A stretch of DNA of 64,000 nt from JBBDNV01 sp040877415 (GCA_040877415.1 JBBDNV010000090.1:1-64000); one strand, 5' to 3'; numbered from the stretch's first letter, positions 16,736-26,306 are shown. Numbers and translations: made by a program. The notes: generated by a model from the letters alone, not told the origin.

Positions 16736-18706
16736 ATGGATGGCAACGTTCGCACCGGTTTTCGATGGGGCGCCGGCAAGACTCTGGGTCGAGCCGGGTG
16801 GTTACTGAGCGGCCTGGCGTTATTGGGCGTATGCCTGACGTTTCGCTGGTATGCTCCGGCCGGCTCGGCTTCGGCCAAACCGCCCGCCGGCAAGGTCAAG
16901 CGGGCCACGGCCGTCGAAAGGGCCCAGACGCCGCCCGCGGCTCCTGGGGCGAGCGCGGTTCAAGCTCCCCAGAAAAACCCGGTCGCGGCCTTCGTCAACG
17001 ACGAGCCGATCACGCGCGAAGACCTGGCCAACGAGTGCCTGATACACTACGGCACGGAAGTGCTCGAGAGCATCGTCAACCGCACGCTGATTCTCGTCAG
17101 TTGCCAGAAGCGCAACATCGTGATCAGCGACCAGCAGGTAATCGAAGAAATCGACCACATGGCGCGCAAGTGGTCCGTGCCCAAAGACCAATGGCTCAAG
17201 CTGCTGGAAAAAGAGCGCGGCATTCCGCCCCAGCGCTACGCTCGGGACATTATCTGGCCTACGCTGGCGCTGCGGGAATTGGCCAAGGATCGCTTGAAGA
17301 TCACCCGCCAGGAGCTCGACGACGCCTACGAGAGCGAATTCGGCCCGGCAGTCAAGGTGCGGCTGATCGCCCTGGAAGACCCGACCAAGGCGCGGAGCGT
17401 TCATGCCCAGGCCGTCGCCGGGCCCGAGGAATTCGGCGCCTTGGCGAAAAAACACTCCCAAGACTCCAACAGCGCGAGCGCCTACGGCTTGATTCAGCCG
17501 ATTCGCCGTCACCTGGGAGATCCGCAGCTCGAAGCGGCCGCGTTTGCCCTTAAGCAGGATGAAATCTCCAACATCATCCAGGTCGGCAACCTGTACGTGT
17601 TCGTCAAGTGCGAAGAGCATCTGCCAGCCGCCAAAGGCGTCGACCGCGCGAAGGTCGAGACCCACCTCGCGGACGCGCTGCGCGAACGCAAGCTGCGCGC
17701 CGCGGCGAACGACGTGTTCAAGCAATTGCAGGCCGAGGCGGTCGTGGAAAACGTCTACAACGATCCGGCCAAGAGCCGCGAGATGCCAGGCGTCGCGGCG
17801 GTGATCAACGGCCACAAAATCGCCATGCGCCAGTTGGCCGAAGAGTGCATGGAGCGATACGGATCGGACGTCCTGGAAGGCGCGATCAATCGCCGCATCA
17901 TCGACCAGGCCCTGCGCAAGCGGAAGATCAAAGTCGTCGATGCCGAGCTCGAAGCCGAAATCGCCCGCGCCGCCGCGGCGATGGGCAAAGTGACCTCCCG
18001 CGGCGAGCCCGACGTCGCCGGCTGGCTGGAGTACGTCACCACCAACGAGAATATCTCGCGCGACGTTTACGTGCGCGACGAAGTGTGGCCTTCGGCCGCT
18101 TTGAAAAAACTCGTCGGCGACAACGTCGAGGTCACCCAGGAAGACCTGCAGCGCGGCTACGAAGCCAACTACGGTCCCAAGGTGCAATGCCGGGCCATCG
18201 TGCTCAACAATCAGCGCCGAGCGCACGACGTCTGGGAGAAGGCCCGCGAATCGCTGACGAAAGGTTACGAGCACGCGCTGGCGACGTTCAGCGATCTGGC
18301 CGCGCAGTACTCGATCGAAGTTGGCAGCCGATCCCTGCGCGGCGAAGTGCCGCCGATTCAACAGCACGGCGGACAGCCGCTGTTGGAAAAAGAAGCCTTT
18401 TCGCTGACCAAGGAGAATCCCCTCTCGGGAATCGTCCAGGTGGGCGGGACCTTCGTCATTCTGTTTTACGAAGGACGGAGCAAACCGATTGACACCGAAT
18501 TTGCCGAGGTCAAGAACCTGATCCATCGCGACATTCACGAGAAGAAACTGCGGATCGCCATGGCCAAGGCGTTCGACAATCTGAAGGACGGCTCGCGCAT
18601 CGACAATTTTCTGACCGGCGACACCAGGTCGCCCAAAAACGCCGAGCGCCCCCAGGAAAAGCCCCTTGACCCCGGCCTTCCGCTGCCGAGGGTTCACAAG
18701 CGTTAG
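16736..18706 (+). CDS. Membrane-anchored parvulin/SurA-like PPIase with two tandem modules
   Basis: 656 residues: one N-terminal membrane segment (about 18-40), a Pro/Ala linker, then two copies of a module. Each has a SurA-N-like helical part (first copy VAAFVNDEPITREDLANECL, second copy VAAVINGHKIAMRQLAEECM) and a rotamase-like part (KVRLIALEDP... and KVQCRAIVLN...). The second parts hold GEVPPIQQHGGQPLLEKEAF and VGGTFVILFYEG-type strands. Such proteins chaperone outer or exported proteins in the periplasm. Internal duplication at about residues 82-340 and 351-625 is visible by eye. ATG 16736 has GGAG upstream. Whether both rotamase parts keep catalytic residues is unclear. Confidence 0.8.
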   Translation: MDGNVRTGFRWGAGKTLGRAGWLLSGLALLGVCLTFRWYAPAGSASAKPPAGKVKRATAVERAQTPPAAPGASAVQAPQKNPVAAFVNDEPITREDLANECLIHYGTEVLESIVNRTLILVSCQKRNIVISDQQVIEEIDHMARKWSVPKDQWLKLLEKERGIPPQRYARDIIWPTLALRELAKDRLKITRQELDDAYESEFGPAVKVRLIALEDPTKARSVHAQAVAGPEEFGALAKKHSQDSNSASAYGLIQPIRRHLGDPQLEAAAFALKQDEISNIIQVGNLYVFVKCEEHLPAAKGVDRAKVETHLADALRERKLRAAANDVFKQLQAEAVVENVYNDPAKSREMPGVAAVINGHKIAMRQLAEECMERYGSDVLEGAINRRIIDQALRKRKIKVVDAELEAEIARAAAAMGKVTSRGEPDVAGWLEYVTTNENISRDVYVRDEVWPSAALKKLVGDNVEVTQEDLQRGYEANYGPKVQCRAIVLNNQRRAHDVWEKARESLTKGYEHALATFSDLAAQYSIEVGSRSLRGEVPPIQQHGGQPLLEKEAFSLTKENPLSGIVQVGGTFVILFYEGRSKPIDTEFAEVKNLIHRDIHEKKLRIAMAKAFDNLKDGSRIDNFLTGDTRSPKNAERPQEKPLDPGLPLPRVHKR

Positions 18707-18849
18707 TCCCGGCACCGAACATCCCGGCGCCGGCGGTTGTCTCGTCAAGGTCCGGCCGAATTACGGGCGTTTCCTTTGACCGCTGGTCGCGGTATTCTAA
18801 AGGTCTGGCCCGCCGTTTCTTCAGTTTTCTACCCGCGCTCACCGCTGCG

Positions 18850-20127
18850 ATGAGTCACGACAACCAGTCCGACAATCCGGCCGACAACACGGCCCCGTTT
18901 CAGATTGAAGTGGCGGAGCGGGTCAAACGCCTGCCCCCCTATCTGTTTGCGCGCATCAACGCCGTGAAGTATCAGAAGCGCCGCGCCGGCGACGACGTGA
19001 TCGACCTGGGCATGGGCAATCCGTCCGACCCGCCCGAGGACCTGGTGATCGAAAAGCTGGCCGAGGCGGCACGCGACCCGCGCAATCACGGCTACAGCGC
19101 CGCGACCGGCATTCCGAACCTGCGCCGCGAAGTGGCCGGCAAGTATCTGAAGAAGTACGGCGTGCGGCTCGATCCCGACGGCGAAGTGATCGTCTGTCTG
19201 GGGTCGAAGGAAGGTTTTAGCCACATGTGCCTGGCGCTTTTGGGACCCGGCGACACGGCGATCGTGCCGGCTCCCTATTATCCGGTACACGTGTACGCCG
19301 TGGCATTGGCCGCCGCCAACGTGTTGGCGCTGGAGGTGGCCGACAGCGAAAAATTCCTCTCCAACATCGCCTACACCTGCCAGCACTTGCACCCCAAGCC
19401 CAAGCTTTTGATCCTCAACTATCCGCACAATCCGTCGACCGCCACCGTGGAGCGCGAGTTCTACGTCGACGCCGTGAAGCTCGCCCGCCGCTACGGGTTC
19501 ATGGTGATCAGCGATTTCGCGTACGCCGACGTGGCGTTCGACGGCTATCAGCCGCCCAGCTTCCTCTCGGCGCCGGGGGCCCGGGAAGTGGGCGTCGAGT
19601 TCACGACCATGAGCAAGGGCTACAACATGGCCGGCTGGCGGGTCGGCTTTTGCGCCGGCAACGCCGAAATGGTGCGGGCGCTGGGCACGATCAAGACCTA
19701 CTACGATTACGGCATGTTCCAGCCGATCCAGATCGCGGCCATTCTGGCGCTGCGGCACACCGACGCGGCGGTCGAAGCGCAAAGCGCCCTGTATCAGCGG
19801 CGGCGAGACGTGCTGTGCGACGGGCTGCGGCGCATCGGCTGGGACATCACGCCCCCCAGGGCCGGCATGTTCGTGTGGGCCAAAATCCCCGAGCCGTGGG
19901 CCGGCCAGATGGACACCATGCAGTTCGCCACCAAGCTGCTCGAAGAAGGGGAGGTCGCGGTCAGCCCCGGCAGTGGATTCGGCCCGGCCGGCGAAGGCTA
20001 CTTGCGCATGGCGCTGGTGGAGAACGAAAACCGGCTCCGACAGGCCGTGCGGCAAATCGGCCGCTGCCTGGGCAGCGATTCGCGCCCCTCGGGCGCCGTG
20101 GCCGGCAATCCCCGCGCCGCGGGCTGA
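18850..20127 (+). CDS. alaC: PLP-dependent aminotransferase, AlaC-like
   Basis: 425 residues, fold-type I. RVKRLPPYLFARINAVK and LGMGNPSDPPEDLV, then HGYSAATGIPNLRREVA, IVCLGSKEGFSHMCLALL and NYPHNPSTA match alanine aminotransferase AlaC and its close relatives. The PLP lysine is in TTMSKGYNMAGWRVGF. It probably transfers the amino group between alanine and 2-oxoglutarate, though LL-diaminopimelate aminotransferase or other substrates remain possible in this subgroup. The last ~20 residues (SRPSGAVAGNPRAAG) are a low-complexity extension. The gene appears to be monocistronic. Confidence 0.82.
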   Translation: MSHDNQSDNPADNTAPFQIEVAERVKRLPPYLFARINAVKYQKRRAGDDVIDLGMGNPSDPPEDLVIEKLAEAARDPRNHGYSAATGIPNLRREVAGKYLKKYGVRLDPDGEVIVCLGSKEGFSHMCLALLGPGDTAIVPAPYYPVHVYAVALAAANVLALEVADSEKFLSNIAYTCQHLHPKPKLLILNYPHNPSTATVEREFYVDAVKLARRYGFMVISDFAYADVAFDGYQPPSFLSAPGAREVGVEFTTMSKGYNMAGWRVGFCAGNAEMVRALGTIKTYYDYGMFQPIQIAAILALRHTDAAVEAQSALYQRRRDVLCDGLRRIGWDITPPRAGMFVWAKIPEPWAGQMDTMQFATKLLEEGEVAVSPGSGFGPAGEGYLRMALVENENRLRQAVRQIGRCLGSDSRPSGAVAGNPRAAG

Positions 20128-20274
20128 TTGTTCCTCCTTGCCCGGCCGTTCCGGTTGTACCGGTTCTGTTGCGCGGTTGCCTGAACCGCGCGCCCGAGTC
20201 CGCCGAGCTAAATTTGCATAGCACTCCGTCGGTGCCCCATTTCTGCACGCGGCTTAGCACCCCACCCGACTCCC

Positions 20275-21132
20275 ATGCAATCCGCCCAGTTCCAGCTCCA
20301 CGCCGAGATCGAAGACCGTCATTGGTGGTTTGTCGCCCGGCGACAGATTCTCACGGACGTGATCCACGCGATCGTCCCGCCGTCGCCGCCGGCCACGATT
20401 GTCGACGTTGGCTGCGGCACGGGAGCCAATCTGGCGGGCCTGGCGGAGCAATATGAGCGCATCGGCATCGACACTTCGGCCGACGCGATTCGACTAGCGA
20501 AAAGCCGCTTTCCCCGAGTGCAGTTCATCCATGGATTGGCTCCGCGCGACCTGGGGCCGATCATGGACCGGGCCGGACTGATCCTATTGAGCGACGTTCT
20601 GGAGCACGTGCCGGACGATTTTGAGCTGTTTTCGGAACTTTTGGCCGCGGCTCGGCCCGGCGCTTTTTTCCTGATCACCGTGCCGGCCGATCTGGCGCTG
20701 TGGAGCGAGCACGATCGGGCGTTTGGACACTATCGCCGCTACGATTCGGCGAGGCTCGAGCAACTCTGGCAGGGATTGCCCGCGCGGCCGGTATTTATCT
20801 CGCCCTTCAACGCCCGGCTTTATCCGATCGTCAAGGCGATTCGTGGATGGAATCGATTGCGCCACAAGAGCTCGGGCGAGGCGGGTACCGACTTTCAGAT
20901 GCCCGGCCCCCTCGTCAATCGGACGCTTGAGCGATGCTTTGCCGGCGAACGGCACAAGCTGGTTCGGCTGGCGCGTGGCGACGCTGTCTCGCCCTATCGT
21001 CGCGGCGTGAGCCTGATAGCGCTCATCCGACGAGAACCGGGTCCGTTCAAACCGCGGCGCAAACCGAGCCACGTGGCGTCCGATTATTTCGATCCCGCGG
21101 CGGACCAATCAACCGCCGTCCTATCGCAATAA
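20275..21132 (+). CDS. Class I SAM-dependent methyltransferase
   Basis: 285 residues. The Rossmann motif I is TIVDVGCGTGANLAGL, motif II contains RIGIDTSADAIRLA, and the post-I region ends LILLSDVLEHVPDD. The leading HAEIEDRHWWFVARRQIL is typical of methyltransferases near polysaccharide or lipid glycosylation genes; it often accompanies glycosyltransferase clusters, but none is adjacent here. GHYRRYD and the C-terminal PYRRGVSLIALIRRE agree with the same subgroup. The acceptor is unknown. ATG 20275 starts the conserved part. Confidence 0.82.
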   Translation: MQSAQFQLHAEIEDRHWWFVARRQILTDVIHAIVPPSPPATIVDVGCGTGANLAGLAEQYERIGIDTSADAIRLAKSRFPRVQFIHGLAPRDLGPIMDRAGLILLSDVLEHVPDDFELFSELLAAARPGAFFLITVPADLALWSEHDRAFGHYRRYDSARLEQLWQGLPARPVFISPFNARLYPIVKAIRGWNRLRHKSSGEAGTDFQMPGPLVNRTLERCFAGERHKLVRLARGDAVSPYRRGVSLIALIRREPGPFKPRRKPSHVASDYFDPAADQSTAVLSQ

Positions 21133-21539
21133 CCCGATGCGCAAGCGAGGAAACACTCGGAAAACAGTGCATTTCCTTCCCTCGTTTGTGCGTCGTGTTC
21201 GTACGACGCGCGATCCTATCCGGCCTCTTCTTAGGACGGTATAATAGCCGAGATTTGCGCCTCCGGATGGGTGTTCGACGGCAAAGCGCAAAGAAAAAGA
21301 GGGCTCTTGCTCGCCGGGGCAAGAACCCTCTGTATTGGCTGTCCGGACCGGCAACATACCAGTGGCCGATGCGGAGACCCACAGCCGTAACAACCGTATC
21401 GGGATAGCGGCCGCGAAAACTTTAGCAAGCGCACGACGCCGCGCCGGCGCCGCGTGCGCACGGGGGGCACAAGCGTGTCGCTACAGCCCGAAACTCTTGC
21501 CTCGCGGGAATCGAGCGCGCACGCCTTGAGGAACCACCG
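21133..21539. promoter_or_regulatory. carA leader region with -10-like box and strong hairpin
   Basis: A TATAAT box lies at 21240-21245 (no good -35). A near-perfect 13-bp hairpin with one internal mismatch spans 21298-21331 (AGAGGGCTCTTGC against GCAAGAACCCTCT, 8-base loop). On the minus strand the hairpin is followed by CTTTTTCTTT, so it would terminate a leftward transcript, but no minus-strand gene exists here. On the plus strand it could be a leader structure of carA. No known riboswitch was recognised. Confidence 0.4.
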
Positions 21540-22676
21540 ATGAAAGTTGCCAAGCTGGCCCTTGAGGACGGCACGGTCTTCGCCGGCCAATCGTTCGGGG
21601 CCACCGGCGAAGTCGACGGCGAGGTCTGCTTCAATACCTCGATGACCGGCTATCAGGAAATCCTCACCGACCCCAGCTACCGCGGACAGATCGTCGCGAT
21701 GACCTACCCGGAAATCGGCAATTACGGCGTCAACGCCGAAGACGTCGAAAGCGCCAAACCGCATCTGGCCGGTTTCGTAGTTCGCAATTGCAGCCGGGTG
21801 GCGAGCAACTTTCGTGCTGACGGCGAACTTGACGAATACCTGGCGCGCTACGGAGTGGTCGGCATATCCGGAATCGACACCCGGGCACTGGTGCGGCGGA
21901 TTCGCGAGCACGGCGCTCTCAAAGGCGTGCTCTCGACCGAGGATCCGGATGACGCCAGCCTGGTGGCCAAAGCCCGCAACAGCCCGGGACTTGTAGGCCG
22001 CGACCTGGTGCGCGAGGTTGTGCCCCACGAACCGCGCGAGTGGAATGAGCGGTTAAGCCCTTGGTCGCGGCTCACTCCTCCCGAAGCCGCGGCCCCCGAG
22101 ACCAGGGCGCGAAAACCGCACGTTGTGGCGCTCGACTATGGGATGAAGTGGAACATCGCCCGGCACCTTTGCGAGCGGGGCTGCCGCGTGACCGTGCTGC
22201 CCGGCACGGCCGAAAGCAGCGAAGTCCTGGCCCACAAGCCCGACGGGGTGTTTTTGTCCAACGGACCGGGCGATCCGGAACCAATCTCCTACGCCATCCA
22301 AACAATCCGCGAGCTGTTGGGCAAGACGCCCGTGTTCGGCATTTGCCTGGGGCATCAGCTCTTGAGCCTGGCGTGTGGCGCGGCGACTTTCAAGCTGAAG
22401 TTCGGCCATCGCGGCGCCAACCAGCCGGTGCACAACCTCGAGACCGGCCGCGTCGAGATCACCGCGCAGAATCACGGCTTCGCCGTCGCCGAAGAGAATT
22501 TGCCGGCGTGCCTGGAAGTGACGCACCGCAATCTGAACGATCGGACGATCGAGGGGGTCCGCCATCGCGAGCTGCCGGCTTACAGCGTGCAATATCATCC
22601 CGAAGCTTCAGCCGGTCCGCACGACAGCGCCTATTTGTTCGATCGCTTCTGGGAGCTGATCGAAGCGAATTCCTGA
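21540..22676 (+). CDS. carA: Carbamoyl-phosphate synthase small subunit
   Basis: 378 residues. The N-terminal domain starts KLALEDGTVFAGQSFGATGE and includes FNTSMTGYQEILTDPSY. The C-terminal class I glutamine amidotransferase has the nucleophile Cys in GICLGHQLLSLA and the His/Glu pair in YHPEASAGPHD. It supplies ammonia to CarB for arginine and pyrimidine synthesis. CarB is not adjacent. AGGAA precedes ATG 21540. It converges with the minus-strand operon that ends at 22742. Confidence 0.95.
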   Translation: MKVAKLALEDGTVFAGQSFGATGEVDGEVCFNTSMTGYQEILTDPSYRGQIVAMTYPEIGNYGVNAEDVESAKPHLAGFVVRNCSRVASNFRADGELDEYLARYGVVGISGIDTRALVRRIREHGALKGVLSTEDPDDASLVAKARNSPGLVGRDLVREVVPHEPREWNERLSPWSRLTPPEAAAPETRARKPHVVALDYGMKWNIARHLCERGCRVTVLPGTAESSEVLAHKPDGVFLSNGPGDPEPISYAIQTIRELLGKTPVFGICLGHQLLSLACGAATFKLKFGHRGANQPVHNLETGRVEITAQNHGFAVAEENLPACLEVTHRNLNDRTIEGVRHRELPAYSVQYHPEASAGPHDSAYLFDRFWELIEANS

Positions 22677-22741
22677 GCGATCGCTGGGGGACTGTTGAGG
22701 TGCTACGCCGCGCATGGGACGCCGTTGCTTTTGGGCTGCGG

Positions 22742-24100
22742 CTATTCTTCAAACAGCACGCACAGCACGTCGACGGCCGCCAGGGCCCGTTCGGGGCGTT
22801 GCACCCCACGCTCGGCAAACTCGCTGCAAATCGATAGCGCGCAGCGCAGATATTGCTCGCGCGATTGCTCGACCAGGTCCTCATCGAGCTGGCTGGCGGC
22901 CATGGGCCACAGCGTCTCCAGGTCGGCCAGTGCCCGGCTATCGCCCGAAATCGCGCCGAACACCAGGTCGTCAATCCGCTCGAGCAGGTCCAACACTTCC
23001 GGCGGCTGCTCGGACAACTTCTCCGCTAACTCATCGAGATAAGACGTCTTGGCACGGCCTTCAACGAGCAGACTGATGTGACTGGCCTTGTGGGCACTGT
23101 CGGCGCGCTTGCTGGTTGCGCCCGTCGTCGTCGGCTTGTCGACCGCCCCGCCGTCGTCTCGCACTTGCTTGCCTGGCTGGGCACCGTGAGGCCGCCGCGG
23201 CCCGCCTTGCAGGCCGGCCTGCAGTTGCTCGCTCAGGTCGTTCAAGTCGGCACACGTCAGCCCCGGGCGCGCTTGTTCGAGTTCGGCGGTCAGTACCGAC
23301 AGCTTGCCCGAGCTGAGGATCGCGGCCACCCAGGCGGCCCAACCCTCCCAGGACAATTCGTCGGTAGGCAAGGTGCTGTCGAGCCGCAACAGCGTGATGC
23401 CGCGCCGGGCGATGGCGCGCCAGCTCGACTGCTCGGCGGGCAGCGATGAAATGCGCACCGACCGGCTGGGCGAAAACTTGAGACCCGTCGTGAACGAAAA
23501 CTCCACCCGGCATTCGACCGGCAGCACGTTAAACAGCCCGGCAATCAACTGCTCGCAGGGGGCTTCGGAGAAAATGGCCAGCCGGTCGCTGGCTAGCGCC
23601 GTTTGGACCAGCGTGGCCACCGCCACCGGGCCCGGATCGCGCGCCAATTGGGCCATGAGCCCCAGGTCGACCACCGGCGCGCGGCCGCCCAGCCGAACCG
23701 GTTCGAGCGACTCGGGCACTTGGGCGTGGACGCACAGGGCTCCACTGGCGGCCGCGGCGCGCAAAATGGCAAACGGATTGTTGGCAAACCGGGCCAGCAC
23801 CTCGGGCGGCACGACCAGAAACTGTGTATACACCAGCTCGCCGCCTCGGCCGCTGTACTCGGCGCCGGCCAGGGTGGTGCGCGATACGCAGTGCAAGCCG
23901 CTGGCCAGCGTGAAGAAATTCGCGCTCGAGCATTCGCCGGGGTGTTCCAAGAGAGATCCGTGAGAAGGCCCCCACACGGACAGCTCTCTCGCGTCGGCCT
24001 CGGCCAGCCCGGCGCTTCGGCTAAGCAGTTGATATCCCTGGGCTCGGTCTGTCTTGGCGGACGTGAAAATGGCTTGTTCGATGCTGTGCACGTCGGACAT
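22742..24100 (-). CDS. GTPase-associated adaptor-like protein (GAP1-type N-terminus)
   Basis: 452 residues, last gene of the operon. The N-terminus (SIEQAIFTSAKTDRAQGYQL, LLSRSAGLAEADARELSVWG, LASGLHCVSRTTLAGAEYSG, ELVYTQFLVVPP) resembles the N-terminal domain of GTPase-associated protein 1, an adaptor found next to GTPases in bacterial conflict systems. The middle (about 170-290) is alpha/beta with FSFTTGLKFSPSRSVRISSL. A disordered Gly/Pro linker follows at about 295-340, then a helical C-terminus (AEKLSEQPPEVLDLLERIDD) of about 100 residues. It lies 79 bases after the GTPase gene. The family call rests on recollection of the motif, so it is tentative. Confidence 0.6.
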   Translation of the reverse strand: MSDVHSIEQAIFTSAKTDRAQGYQLLSRSAGLAEADARELSVWGPSHGSLLEHPGECSSANFFTLASGLHCVSRTTLAGAEYSGRGGELVYTQFLVVPPEVLARFANNPFAILRAAAASGALCVHAQVPESLEPVRLGGRAPVVDLGLMAQLARDPGPVAVATLVQTALASDRLAIFSEAPCEQLIAGLFNVLPVECRVEFSFTTGLKFSPSRSVRISSLPAEQSSWRAIARRGITLLRLDSTLPTDELSWEGWAAWVAAILSSGKLSVLTAELEQARPGLTCADLNDLSEQLQAGLQGGPRRPHGAQPGKQVRDDGGAVDKPTTTGATSKRADSAHKASHISLLVEGRAKTSYLDELAEKLSEQPPEVLDLLERIDDLVFGAISGDSRALADLETLWPMAASQLDEDLVEQSREQYLRCALSICSEFAERGVQRPERALAAVDVLCVLFEE

Positions 24101-24179
24101 ACCTCACGATGCGGCTGGATTTCTCTCGGCACTCTCGACGTGACGCGCGGGGCGGCCGCGCGCGAACGGGGCAGGCGCA

Positions 24180-25091
24180 TCACGCGCGGAGGTTGTCGAC
24201 GAGCCACTCGAACGGCTCGATGATCCCGCGCGGCTCAACGCGCAGCGGCACCATCTGCTGGCCCGCTCCGCGCACCGGGCGCGTCGCACAGGCGCCGGCC
24301 ACTCCGGCGGCGAAAAAGCGATGCCGGTGGAATCGCTGCTGGCAGATCCGCGACAAGCCCGGGGCGTGGCGCTGAGCGTACGCGGCCGGATCGTCGAAGC
24401 AGCTCTCGCACTGGTCCGCCTTGCTGAAAATCAATGCCACCGGGCGCGTGGCCCAGGATGCCTTGGGATCGCTGCCCATTTCCGTCAAGTGACTCAATAG
24501 CTTCATCGTGAAGTAGTCTTCGTCGATCGAGCCCGACTGCAGTTTGGTGCCGTCGATCAAAATCATGACTCCGTCGCAACGGCCCAGCAGGGCGTGAATC
24601 ACGCGATACGAGCGCGGATGATCGACTTCCTCGAACAGCGCCTCGCCGGCCATGTCGGGCAGCACCATTTCCACCGGCTGGCGGTGTTTGGGACTGCGCA
24701 ACTGGCAATGAACCCAATTCCACCGATCGGGCTCGTTCGGCGTCTTGCTGGGGAATTCGCAGCGCGCAAGCGCCGCCAGCGTCGAGTGCTGCAACGTGAC
24801 CGAAAATCCGCCCCGCGCCGATAGCTGCAAGTGCTTCGGCTGCCGCGAGAGCATGTCCAGCAACACTCCCAAATACACCGTCTTGCCCACGCCGCTGGGC
24901 CCCAGCGCCGCGAACATCACCGGCGCCGTATTTCTCGAATGGGCCTGGTGCGCCAGGATCATCGGCGCGTAGCAGTTCCGGCAGCTTTCGGCGTCGGGCG
25001 TGTTGCCTTCGTCGCAGATCAAGCAGGGAATCTGGTTGCCATAGTGGGCCAGACGCATCGAATCCAACTCTAGTGCAACGCCACGATTCAT
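24180..25091 (-). CDS. Zinc-ribbon TRAFAC-like GTPase
   Basis: 303 residues. A zinc ribbon is formed by C23, C26, C37 and C40 (CLIC...CRNC). The GTPase motifs follow: G1 GPSGVGKT at 64-71, G3 DMAG at 146-149 and G4 SKAD at 223-226 (Ser replaces the usual Asn). The C-terminal VPLRVEPRGIIEPFEWLVDN is a conserved ending in this planctomycete/actinobacterial group. Such GTPases are proposed switches in multi-gene conflict or signalling systems with GAP1-type adaptors. The ATG at 25091 overlaps the stop of the FGE-like gene (ATGA), so translation is coupled. No membrane segment is visible. Confidence 0.78.
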   Translation of the reverse strand: MNRGVALELDSMRLAHYGNQIPCLICDEGNTPDAESCRNCYAPMILAHQAHSRNTAPVMFAALGPSGVGKTVYLGVLLDMLSRQPKHLQLSARGGFSVTLQHSTLAALARCEFPSKTPNEPDRWNWVHCQLRSPKHRQPVEMVLPDMAGEALFEEVDHPRSYRVIHALLGRCDGVMILIDGTKLQSGSIDEDYFTMKLLSHLTEMGSDPKASWATRPVALIFSKADQCESCFDDPAAYAQRHAPGLSRICQQRFHRHRFFAAGVAGACATRPVRGAGQQMVPLRVEPRGIIEPFEWLVDNLRA

Positions 25092-26257
25092 GTCTGGTTC
25101 TCCGCGAACGAGGTTTCAGTCTGCTCTTCGTCCTCCTGCGACGGTTCGGCCGAAACGTCGCGCTTGACGGCCAGGTCGCACAAGCTAATGGCGCAGCGGA
25201 ATCCGATGTTGTGCTTGCGCGCCAGCGCCACGTCGGCACAAGCGAAATGGCAAGTCGCCTGGCAATCAAGATACGTGTCGAACGCGCCGCCGCGAATACT
25301 CTTCATTTTCGCCTGCAGCGAAACACCGGAAGCCTCGGCGGCGTCGGGCAAAAACGCGTCGGCCGTCCACTCCCAGACGTTGCCAATGAGCCCATGGACC
25401 CCGCCGACGCTCACGCCGCCGGGAAACTCATAAACGCTGACCGTTCGGCCCGGGCCCGATCCCCACAAGTTGGCGCGGCCGCGATCCATCGCCTCGCCCC
25501 ACGGATAACGCCGCAACAAAAGCGGATGCCCTTGGATCGAAACCGGCCAACTGCCGGCCTTCACCCATTCGGCGTCCGTCGGCAATCGTTTGCCCGTCCA
25601 GCGCGAATATGCCAACGCCTCGTACCAGCTCACGCCGATCACCGGGTGATTGTCGTCGCTCCGCGGAAAACGACCCTCGCGCCAGTAGCGCGGCCCCGGG
25701 TGCCCGGTCGCATCGACGAAATCGAGCAAGGCCGGCCAGATCTCCGGGTCCCAAATGGCCAGCTGCTCGTAGCCGCCGCTGGCGACAAACTGGTAGTACT
25801 GGGCATTCGTTACGGGATAGCGATCCAAGTAATAAGCCTGGACCCGCAGCGAGGGTCCTTCCGAGGGAGGCGCTTCTTTGTCGTCATCGGACGGCGCCGG
25901 ATTGCGACGAATCACCACCTGGCCCTCGGGAACCAGGCACATGCCCTCGGACAGCGCCGTCCGCGTGCGCGACAATTGTTTGTGCGTCAGATTCTTGATC
26001 AACTGCGGACGCAGCAACAAGGCGTATCGGCCTTGTGCCAGCATCTCGTCGACCACCGATTCGACCTCGCCGGTGGCAGGGCACTCGATCGCGACCAGTT
26101 CCGGCGCCTCCACGGCGGCCGCAGCCGGTTGCTCGACCGGGACAGTTGCCTGCTCCTTCATGCGCGTGGCGCCGCACGTGGAGTTGATAATCCCGCCGAG
26201 CCAATCGGGCAGCTTGGACAGGACCGTGTTTTGACTGATCGCATTGTTGGATCGCAT
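25088..26257 (-). CDS. FGE/SUMF1-fold protein
   Basis: About 389 residues from ATG 26257 (a GTG at 26284 with AAGGAA upstream is an alternative). The first ~110 residues are low-complexity and helical. The FGE-sulfatase domain starts near YYLDRYPVTNAQYYQFV and continues through HPVIGVSWYEALAYSRWTGKR, LPTDAEWVKAG, YPWGE, GLIGNVWEWTADAF, SIRGGAF and NIGFRC. Formylglycine-generating enzymes need two Cys at fixed spacing after the GG; here the DCQATC and HFACAD cysteines do not match it, so this is probably a non-catalytic binding or sensing domain. Between the coiled-coil gene and the GTPase gene, ATGA-coupled to the latter. Confidence 0.8.
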   Translation of the reverse strand: MRSNNAISQNTVLSKLPDWLGGIINSTCGATRMKEQATVPVEQPAAAAVEAPELVAIECPATGEVESVVDEMLAQGRYALLLRPQLIKNLTHKQLSRTRTALSEGMCLVPEGQVVIRRNPAPSDDDKEAPPSEGPSLRVQAYYLDRYPVTNAQYYQFVASGGYEQLAIWDPEIWPALLDFVDATGHPGPRYWREGRFPRSDDNHPVIGVSWYEALAYSRWTGKRLPTDAEWVKAGSWPVSIQGHPLLLRRYPWGEAMDRGRANLWGSGPGRTVSVYEFPGGVSVGGVHGLIGNVWEWTADAFLPDAAEASGVSLQAKMKSIRGGAFDTYLDCQATCHFACADVALARKHNIGFRCAISLCDLAVKRDVSAEPSQEDEEQTETSFAENQT

Positions 26258-26306
26258 ATTTGCCTCACTCTCGCTTTGCTCCACCGAAGTTTCCTTGCCC
26301 GCGGTC

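Noticed and set aside
16820..18748. 642-codon minus-strand frame over the PPIase gene
   Set aside because: The plus-strand product has a signal, duplicated modules and good start; the reverse frame is a GC3 shadow.
22742..24100. Plus-strand frames over the GAP1-like gene (219 and 206 codons)
   Set aside because: Shadow frames of a GC-rich gene; no start signals.
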